A stretch of 7,843 nt of DNA from an uncultured cyanobacterium (GTDB taxonomy: Bacteria; Cyanobacteriota; Cyanobacteriia; PCC-6307; Cyanobiaceae). The position numbers and the translations under genes are program-made. Below the pieces are notes generated by a model, which was not told the origin of the DNA, made no database searches, and was given only the letters and a program-made list of their open reading frames with translations. This document shows, in pieces, positions 1 through 5,287 of this stretch. The stretch lies in NCBI GenBank assembly GCA_903928835.1, contig CAIYSK010000335.1, forward strand, positions 1 through 7,843, in the 5' to 3' direction. Numbering within the stretch: position 1 is the stretch's first letter; each line of letters begins with the position of its first letter.

Positions 1-370
1 CGATGCCGGCCAAGAGCATCCGGGGCACCAATTGGGCGGCCAATGTCCCCCGCTGGGGACTACCGACGCACCAAAACCGGCGGGTACGGCAATGGCCGCC
101 ACGCCACTGGAGCCAGGTGCGGGCCACAACGCCACCCATGGAGAACCCAAGCAGATCAATGGGCTGATCGGGCCCAAAGCGCTCCTCGATCCCATCGCCC
201 AGGCGTTGCGCCAGCACCTCAAGGGGTGGGAAGCCCAAACCATGGGGCAGATGGGGAATCCAAAGGTCCGGACGCCGCCCAGCCAAACGGGCCTCCAACC
301 GGCGAAACAGTTCGGGGGTATCCCAAAGACCGTGCACAAGCACCAGGGGCGTCGTCTGCATGCTCCCCAT
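1..370 (-). CDS. Alpha/beta hydrolase, lipase-like, 3' end outside window
   Basis: This is the N-terminal 123 residues of an alpha/beta-hydrolase-fold protein; the C-terminus lies beyond base 1. The opening strand LVLVHGLW carries the oxyanion-hole His-Gly (residues 13-14). GFSMGG (75-80) is the nucleophile elbow with Ser77, and VGSPQRGT (102-109) resembles the strand after the nucleophile in EstA/LipB- or PGAP1-like lipases, where it reads (T/S)PxxGT. The catalytic Asp and His would be in the missing part. It probably hydrolyses an ester or lipid; the substrate cannot be told. There is no signal peptide, so it is likely cytoplasmic. ATG at 370 is chosen because AAGG lies 7 bases upstream and it starts 2 bases after the rlmH stop; ATG at 361 is possible. 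It is probably translated from the rlmH transcript. Confidence 0.85.
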   Translation of the reverse strand, partial: MGSMQTTPLVLVHGLWDTPELFRRLEARLAGRRPDLWIPHLPHGLGFPPLEVLAQRLGDGIEERFGPDQPIDLLGFSMGGVVARTWLQWRGGHCRTRRFWCVGSPQRGTLAAQLVPRMLLAGI

Positions 371-372
371 AG

Positions 373-810
373 TTAGGCCTTGTGGTAGGGGCCACCTTGC
401 AGGATCGTCACCCCCCGATAGATCTGCTCCACCAAGAGCAGCCGAGCAAGCTCGTGGGGAAACGTCATCGGCGAGAGACTGAGCATCGCCATGGCCTTGG
501 CCTTCAGCGAAGGGGCCAATCCCTCCGCCCCACCGATCACCAGGGCGATGCGATCGGAGGCCAGGCCATCAAGCCAATGGGCAAACCCCACCGAATCAAA
601 ATGGCCCCCCTCTTCAGTCAGAACCACGAGGCGCTCTCCGGGCAGTAGGAGGGCCCAGATGGCGTCAGCCTCTTTCTCAGGGGTGGAATCCTTGACTTCA
701 ACAATGCCCAGGCCAGGAAGCCGCTTGAGGTAGAGGGCAAGACCATCACTCACCCAACGCTTGCGGACTTTGCCCACGGCAATCACACGCAGCCGCGAGG
801 GGTTGATCAT
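373..810 (-). CDS. rlmH: RlmH, 23S rRNA (pseudouridine1915-N3)-methyltransferase
   Basis: RlmH uses S-adenosylmethionine to methylate N3 of pseudouridine 1915 in helix 69 of 23S rRNA, on the assembled ribosome. It is a small SPOUT-class (trefoil-knot) enzyme that works as a homodimer. The reading of 145 residues fits the family (about 155). The SAM-binding knot is visible as VIGGAEGL (91-98), followed by [20 protein letters not shown] and IYRG (about 110-133) and the C-terminal PYH (141-143), all family hallmarks. ATG at 810 is preferred because family members begin just before the RLRVIAVGK strand. A GTG at 831 would add 7 residues and has a weak GGGA five bases upstream, so it cannot be excluded. 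The gene is divergent from the phosphotransferase gene and is followed at 2 bases by the hydrolase. Confidence 0.95.
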   Translation of the reverse strand: MINPSRLRVIAVGKVRKRWVSDGLALYLKRLPGLGIVEVKDSTPEKEADAIWALLLPGERLVVLTEEGGHFDSVGFAHWLDGLASDRIALVIGGAEGLAPSLKAKAMAMLSLSPMTFPHELARLLLVEQIYRGVTILQGGPYHKA

Positions 811-864
811 GGCGTCAAGGGCTGCACTCACCGAGATCCCGGCCTAGAAAGATCCTACGGACCC
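811..864. other. Short divergent intergenic region
   Basis: These 54 bases separate the divergent starts of rlmH and the phosphotransferase gene (33 bases if rlmH starts at 831). Promoters for both directions would have to lie here or inside the neighbouring coding sequences. I looked for paired -35/-10 boxes and found none convincing. The AT-richest part, TAGAAAGAT at 845-853, is the only -10-like stretch, and it has no -35 box at usable spacing. Confidence 0.3.
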
Positions 865-2046
865 GTGCCTGTCACTCATGCCAGGATCGCGCCGTCTTGC
901 TACCTACTGGAGAGCCGAGTTCTGGACGTTCTCAAGGCCATTGCAACCCAATTCCAGATTGGGGGCGTGATCATCAGCATCACCCCCCTGGGGGAGGGCA
1001 ATGTGAATGAAACCTATCAAGTGACCTGCCAAGAGAACATCTTTCAGGACCAAATCCTGCAGGAGCAACTCCTGCGGCGCTATGTGATGCAACGCATCAA
1101 CACAGCTGTCTTCCCCCGGCCTGAACTGGTGATGGCCAATATCAACGTGCTGGCCAACCACGTGGCCTCGCACCCCTTAGACAAAGATTGGGTGATGCCA
1201 ACGGCGATTCCGATCCGCAATTCAGACCAAACCTGGCTGGAGCGGGAGGGCCAGTTCTGGCGCATGCTCACCTTTGTGGAGAACGCCCAGACACTTCAAA
1301 CCATCGGATCAACCCAGGAGGCCCAACAAGTTGGGCGCGCCCTAGGGGTGTTTCACCACTTGGTCAGTGATATCCCAACTGACGCGTTAGCCGATACCTT
1401 GCCAGGCTTCCATGTGACTCCTGGCTACTTCCAGACCTTTCAGAATGGGCTGGCAGAAGCCTTGGCAACCCCAAACGCCCCCATCTCTCAAGAGCTGGAA
1501 ACCTGCCTGAAGTTTGTCGATCAGAGGGCTGGGCGGATCGATGTGCTCGAAGCCGCCCTGGCCAGGGGCGAACTTCAATCGAGGCCGATCCACGGCGACC
1601 CCAAGGTCAACAATGTGATGCTTTGCAGCACATCTGGGTGCGCCCTCGCCATGATCGACCTGGATACGGTCAAGCCGGGACTCGTGCACTATGACATCGG
1701 CGACTGTTGCCGATCTGGCTGCAATCGCCAGGGCGAAGAGAGCGAAGACATCAACGCAGTGTTCTTTGATCTAGGGCTATGCCAAGCCATTCTAGAGGGC
1801 TACCTCTCCGCCGCAAAAGGAACACTCAATAACCACGACTTTGACTACATCTACGACGCCATTCACCTGATCACCTTTGAATTGGGCCTGAGATTTCTAA
1901 CCGACCATCTGGCGGGCAATGTCTATTTCAAGGTCAATCGTCCTGACCACAACCTCCATCGGGCCCAGGTGCAGTTCAAGCTGGTTGAAAGTATTGAACA
2001 ACAGGAAAGCAGCATCCGCTCAATTGTGGAGCGATTGCGGCCTTGA
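865..2046 (+). CDS. APH-fold phosphotransferase, NahK-like sugar kinase family
   Basis: A complete 393-residue kinase of the aminoglycoside-phosphotransferase/choline-kinase fold. The closest named relatives I recognise are N-acetylhexosamine 1-kinase (NahK)-type proteins. The nucleotide-binding lobe has PLGEGNVNETYQV (41-53), then YVMQRINTAVF (73-83). The catalytic loop is HGDPKVNNV (243-251), with Asp245 as likely base and Asn249/Asn250 as metal ligand candidates. The metal-binding IDLDT is at 264-268, with DIGD (277-280) after it. The C-terminal FELGLRFLTDHLAGNVYFK and the helix with VESIEQQE match the family, so nothing looks truncated. The substrate is unknown; a sugar or amino sugar is the best guess and antibiotic resistance is not implied. 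The GTG start at 865 is the only early in-frame choice and its ribosome binding site is weak. The stop overlaps the next gene's start, and GC is lower than in the flanks. Confidence 0.85.
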   Translation: MPVTHARIAPSCYLLESRVLDVLKAIATQFQIGGVIISITPLGEGNVNETYQVTCQENIFQDQILQEQLLRRYVMQRINTAVFPRPELVMANINVLANHVASHPLDKDWVMPTAIPIRNSDQTWLEREGQFWRMLTFVENAQTLQTIGSTQEAQQVGRALGVFHHLVSDIPTDALADTLPGFHVTPGYFQTFQNGLAEALATPNAPISQELETCLKFVDQRAGRIDVLEAALARGELQSRPIHGDPKVNNVMLCSTSGCALAMIDLDTVKPGLVHYDIGDCCRSGCNRQGEESEDINAVFFDLGLCQAILEGYLSAAKGTLNNHDFDYIYDAIHLITFELGLRFLTDHLAGNVYFKVNRPDHNLHRAQVQFKLVESIEQQESSIRSIVERLRP

Positions 2047-2612
2047 CCAACCCCATTCCAACCCAAACTAGCCCAGTCCTGCAATTTCAGCTGACTCCAT
2101 TCGATCCACTGCCTGTTGAATTCAATCTCAGCGTGGGGGGGCACATCGCTCGACCCAATGCTGAAACCATCCAGATTCATTACCAAATAACCGGCGACCT
2201 GAATGCCATAGTCATTCCCCAGAGAAAAAATCCACCAGTCCGTCGCGACGAACTCTGGACGACCACCTGCTTGGAATTATTCATCGGCGAAAAGGAAATG
2301 TCGCCCTATTGGGAGTTCAACCTATCCCCCAATGGGGACTGGAACATCTACAAGCTCAGTGCTTACAGAAGTAACCTCACTCCCGACCTGGCCTATCAAG
2401 ACCTCGCCAGTACAATTCACAGCAAAGCCAATCAGCTCGAGCTCCATTTGGCTTGTCCATTGCCAGCAGATCTGAAGACATTCCCCAACCTCGATGTTGC
2501 CATCTGCGCTGTGATTCAGCTCAAACAGGGACCCATCAGCTACTGGGCCCTCAACCACGGAGGATCGGAAGCGGATTTCCATCGCCGCGATGGCTTTCTC
2601 CTCTGCCTTTAG
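2043..2612 (+). CDS. DOMON-like domain protein of unknown function
   Basis: A 189-residue protein that fits the bacterial DOMON-like family over its full length. Landmarks are IQIHYQITGDL (about 43-54), RRDELWTTTCLELFI (about 67-81), YWEFNLSPNGDWNIYKLSAYR (about 88-108, nearly invariant in the family), and the C-terminal ISYWALNH followed by ADFHRRDGF. DOMON folds are beta-sandwiches that bind haem or sugars; for this bacterial subfamily no activity is established that I know of. There is no signal peptide or membrane segment, so it should be cytoplasmic, unlike classical DOMON domains. The TTG start overlaps the upstream TGA (TTGA, 2043-2046) with GGAG 11 bases before it, which suggests translation coupled to the kinase gene. 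This makes a joint role on the same small molecule plausible, but that is inference. GC is about 50% in sampled blocks. Confidence 0.82.
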   Translation: MTNPIPTQTSPVLQFQLTPFDPLPVEFNLSVGGHIARPNAETIQIHYQITGDLNAIVIPQRKNPPVRRDELWTTTCLELFIGEKEMSPYWEFNLSPNGDWNIYKLSAYRSNLTPDLAYQDLASTIHSKANQLELHLACPLPADLKTFPNLDVAICAVIQLKQGPISYWALNHGGSEADFHRRDGFLLCL

Positions 2613-2637
2613 ACCGCCACCAAGGCCCCCCTCACGG

Positions 2638-3006
2638 TCACCAGCGGCGGTAGCGCTCAATGGCCACAAGCCCACCAAAACCCGGCACTGGAGCCTGGCA
2701 TTTGCTTAGTTGCAAATGGATCGGGATCGCCCCATAGAGCTGCTCAACCAGGTCGAGAATGCGCTCGCTGTAGAACTCAATGGTTTGACAGCGCAGCTCC
2801 CGGGCCTGGCGCTGCAGGGCTGCAATCACTTGGCTGTAATCGAGGGTGTCCCCCAAGGCATCACTGCTGGCGATGGCGCTGCAGTCAACGCCAAGGCGGA
2901 GATCGAGTTCAAACCATTGACCCTCAAGTTGCTCAAAGGGGATCACCCCCACGTGGCTCCAGAGCTTCAGCCCCCTCACATGGAGGCAATCGCGTTGAAC
3001 GACCAT
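2638..3006 (-). CDS. folB: Dihydroneopterin aldolase
   Basis: FolB cleaves 7,8-dihydroneopterin to 6-hydroxymethyl-7,8-dihydropterin and glycolaldehyde in folate synthesis, as a cytoplasmic oligomer with a tunnelling fold. The 122 residues match the usual length. The opening RGLKLWSHVGV (11-21) leads into FEQLEGQWFELDLRL with Glu25. LGDTLDYSQV (51-60) carries Tyr57, TIEFYSERI (75-83) carries the pterin-anchoring Glu77, and LSKCQAPVPG (100-109) carries Lys102. These correspond to the substrate and catalytic residues described for the Staphylococcus enzyme; the usual Lys-Pro is Lys-Cys here. The ATG at 3006 is chosen because homology begins there. The frame stays open further upstream, but only inside proA. 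It follows proA by 22 bases without a good Shine-Dalgarno, and ends 25 bases from the convergent DOMON-like gene. Confidence 0.93.
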   Translation of the reverse strand: MVVQRDCLHVRGLKLWSHVGVIPFEQLEGQWFELDLRLGVDCSAIASSDALGDTLDYSQVIAALQRQARELRCQTIEFYSERILDLVEQLYGAIPIHLQLSKCQAPVPGFGGLVAIERYRRW

Positions 3007-3028
3007 GGCTAGGGGGCAACGGCCATGG

Positions 3029-4348
3029 CTAAAGGGGGAGGGAGCGGTGCAGAAAAGCTCTGGCACCACTGGCGTAATCGGCGGCAATATGCCCCTCGCC
3101 CCGCAGGCGATAGCGGTAAGTGACCAAACCCTCCAAGCCCACGGGCCCCCGGGGCGGCAGGGTTTGGGTGCTGATGCCCACCTCGGCGCCGAAGCCGTAG
3201 CGGAAGCCATCGGCAAAGCGCGTGGAGCAATTGAGATAGACGCCGGCACTGTCCACGGAGGCCAAAAAGCGATCGGCCGAGGCCCCATCGGCCGTGCAGA
3301 TGGCATCGGTATGGCGGGAGCCAAAGGCGCGAATGTGCTCGAGGGCAGCCTCGAGATCGGGCACCACCTTGATGGCAAGAATCAGGTCGGAGTACTCGGT
3401 CGTCCAGTCCTCCTCGGTGGCAGCATGGCTGACGCCAAGGGCAACTGCCGCTGAATCCCCCCGCAACTCCACCCCAGCGGCCGTGAAGGCCCCAACCACC
3501 ATGGGCACAAACTCCCTAGAGATGGCCTGGTGCACCAACAGGGTTTCGATGGCATTGCAGGCCGCCGGGTATTGGGTTTTGGAATCCAGGGCCACCCGCA
3601 GGGCCAGGCTCAAATCGGCGGAGCGATCCACAAACAGGTGACAGACCCCATCGGCATGGCCCAGCACGGGAATGCGGGTGTTGTCTTGGATGAAGCGCAC
3701 CAGCTCGTTCGATCCCCTGGGAATAATCAGGTCCACCAGGCCATCCAGCTTCAGGAGGCCCAGGCTTTCCTCCCTGCTGGTGAGGAGCTCCAGAGCCTGG
3801 GGCGACACCTCACTGTTGGCCAGGCCCTGGCGCAGGGCCGAAAGAATCGCCGTGCAGCTCCGGTTGGCCTCCCGTCCGCCCTTGAGCAGGGCCCCATTGC
3901 CCGAGCGGATGGCGAGGGAGGCGATCTGCATGACCGCATCGGGGCGAGCCTCAAAAATCACCCCCAGAACCCCAAGGGGCACGGAGACCCGCTCAAGCAC
4001 CAGCCCCTCATCAAGTTCGCAATGGAGCTGCCGTTGGCCCAGCGGATCGGCCAAGGCCGCCACCTGGCGAACACTGGCAATGGCTCCATCGAGCTTGGGG
4101 CCATCCAATTTGAGCCTGGCCACCAACGCAGCAGGAAGGCCGTCAGCGGCGGCAGCGTCTAAATCAGCGACATTGGCCGCCAGGATTTCCGGGCGGGCAG
4201 CGTCGAGGGCATCCGCCATGGCCAGGACCGCCGCTTGGCGCTGGCCATCACTGCACTGACCCAAGGCCATGGCACTCCGGCGCACGCCAGCAGCGCGCTC
4301 GAGCAGGGCAGGACTGGGGTCCGGAACCGCCATCACTAAAGACGTCAT
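3029..4348 (-). CDS. proA: Gamma-glutamyl phosphate reductase (ProA)
   Basis: ProA reduces L-glutamyl 5-phosphate to glutamate 5-semialdehyde with NADPH, the second step of proline synthesis; its partner ProB is not in this window. It belongs to the aldehyde dehydrogenase superfamily. At 439 residues it is slightly longer than the E. coli enzyme (417). Visible motifs are [10 protein letters not shown] (130-139), [16 protein letters not shown] (147-162), the catalytic cysteine in [12 protein letters not shown] (Cys264), the ProA signature [13 protein letters not shown] (338-350), and the C-terminal [20 protein letters not shown]. The signature has Phe where His or Tyr is usual, a conservative change. 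ATG at 4348, 7 bases after the kinase stop, is preferred with GGCGAG directly before it; ATG at 4333 is an alternative. The reading frame stays open further upstream, but only inside the kinase gene. It is probably co-transcribed with its neighbours. Confidence 0.96.
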   Translation of the reverse strand: MTSLVMAVPDPSPALLERAAGVRRSAMALGQCSDGQRQAAVLAMADALDAARPEILAANVADLDAAAADGLPAALVARLKLDGPKLDGAIASVRQVAALADPLGQRQLHCELDEGLVLERVSVPLGVLGVIFEARPDAVMQIASLAIRSGNGALLKGGREANRSCTAILSALRQGLANSEVSPQALELLTSREESLGLLKLDGLVDLIIPRGSNELVRFIQDNTRIPVLGHADGVCHLFVDRSADLSLALRVALDSKTQYPAACNAIETLLVHQAISREFVPMVVGAFTAAGVELRGDSAAVALGVSHAATEEDWTTEYSDLILAIKVVPDLEAALEHIRAFGSRHTDAICTADGASADRFLASVDSAGVYLNCSTRFADGFRYGFGAEVGISTQTLPPRGPVGLEGLVTYRYRLRGEGHIAADYASGARAFLHRSLPL

Positions 4349-4355
4349 CTCGCCA

Positions 4356-5276
4356 TCATCCCAAGCCGTCCGGGAGCACGCGCTCCAGCGGGAAGCGGTC
4401 CAGCGCCAACTTGGCTGCGCCGAGGCGGCCTGCACCGTTGCCAAGCTGGCAGCGCTCCATCGCCAATCCTTCCCGGCTTACGGGGGAGACCCGCTGGGTG
4501 ATCTCCTCCCAAGCCGCAGGCAAAAAATGGTGACTTGCCGCACTCAATCCCCCACCAATCAGCACCAACTCCGGTGTGAATTGATAGATCAAGGAACTCA
4601 AGCCAATCCCCAACAGCCGGCCGTAGCTGCGCCAAATCGCCTGGGCCCCAACCACCCCCGCATCAGCCTGCTCACACAACACAGCGGGATCCAAGGGGCT
4701 CAAGCGCCCCAATCCGGCAATGCTGCAGTACTGCTCTAAGGAGCCCCGGTTGCCGCTATGGCAAGGGGGGCCGTCGGGATTGATGCCAATCAAGCCAGGT
4801 TCAGGCGCCGCACCACTGCGGCCGGTAAACAGCTCACCCGCCAACAGCACCCCACCCCCCACACCGGTGCCCAGGGTGAGCAACAACACATCGGCAGCTT
4901 GCTGGGCAGCGCCCAACCAATGCTCACCAACCAGGGCGCAATTGGCGTCATTGGCGGTGGTCACCCGTCGATCGAGCTTGGGCTCAAGCCAATCAGCCAG
5001 GGGCACATCCAGCCAACCGGGCAGGTTGATGGCCACGCGGGCAATACGACCCCAGCGATCGCTGGGGCCGGGATGGCCAATGCCAACCCTGGTAGACAGC
5101 CGATCGGGATCCAACGCCTGAACCGCCTCGGCAATCGCCATGGTGACGCCCCCTGGCATCGCCGGCTGGGGGGTGGGAATCTCCAAGGCCTGCACCAGGG
5201 AGCCATCGCAGCAAAATCGGCCCAGCTTGATCGCCGTACCACCGATATCAACACCAATCAGCTGGTCCTGCTCCAT
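4356..5276 (-). CDS. ROK family sugar kinase, zinc motif degraded
   Basis: A 306-residue ROK-family kinase, most likely a glucokinase-type enzyme that phosphorylates glucose or another hexose with ATP or a related donor. The N-terminal phosphate loop is VDIGGTAIK (9-17). [17 protein letters not shown] (108-124) contains the catalytic Asp110, and [10 protein letters not shown] (133-142) is the second phosphate-binding segment. The sugar-binding glutamates appear as Glu159 (in EPGL) and Glu181 (in GSLEQ). The usual ROK zinc site, GH plus CxCGxxGC, reads GL (Leu162) plus Cys172, Ser174 and Ser179, so only one of the four ligands remains. No helix-turn-helix precedes the kinase domain, so it is an enzyme rather than a ROK repressor. 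It starts 11 bases after tamB and ends 7 bases before proA. Substrate specificity cannot be read from the sequence. Confidence 0.9.
   Translation of the reverse strand: MEQDQLIGVDIGGTAIKLGRFCCDGSLVQALEIPTPQPAMPGGVTMAIAEAVQALDPDRLSTRVGIGHPGPSDRWGRIARVAINLPGWLDVPLADWLEPKLDRRVTTANDANCALVGEHWLGAAQQAADVLLLTLGTGVGGGVLLAGELFTGRSGAAPEPGLIGINPDGPPCHSGNRGSLEQYCSIAGLGRLSPLDPAVLCEQADAGVVGAQAIWRSYGRLLGIGLSSLIYQFTPELVLIGGGLSAASHHFLPAAWEEITQRVSPVSREGLAMERCQLGNGAGRLGAAKLALDRFPLERVLPDGLG
5050..5067. repeat. 18-bp perfect palindrome around a HIP1 octamer
   Basis: CCCCAGCGATCGCTGGGG is a perfect palindrome whose centre is GCGATCGC, the HIP1 sequence that is over-represented in many cyanobacterial genomes. It lies inside the ROK kinase coding sequence, so it is constrained by codons as well. 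It is the only GCGATCGC I found in the window. It may be only a chance extension of HIP1. Confidence 0.6.
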
Positions 5277-5287
5277 CGGATCGGCCG

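Noticed and set aside
865..2046. Aminoglycoside resistance gene
   Set aside because: The fold is shared with APH enzymes, but the motifs and C-terminal region match the NahK-like metabolic kinase branch, and the context shows no resistance or mobile elements.
2043..2612. Cytochrome or haem-binding function for the DOMON-like protein
   Set aside because: No CxxCH motif, no signal peptide and no obvious axial Met/His pair could be recognised; fold relationship alone does not justify the claim.
2613..2651. Inverted repeat ACCGCC (2613-2618) and GGCGGT (2646-2651) as a possible terminator
   Set aside because: The arms are only 6 bases with a 27-base loop, the right arm is inside folB, and there is no T-run; it is weak enough to be chance.
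2638..3378. A longer 246-codon reading of folB extending into proA
   Set aside because: FolB homology begins at the ATG at 3006; the upstream part is the out-of-frame shadow of the proA C-terminus and is Pro/Ala/Arg-rich without family resemblance.
4349..4444. N-terminal extension of proA by 32 codons
   Set aside because: It overlaps the ROK kinase coding sequence and does not resemble ProA; the ATG at 4348 directly after the kinase stop is the natural start.
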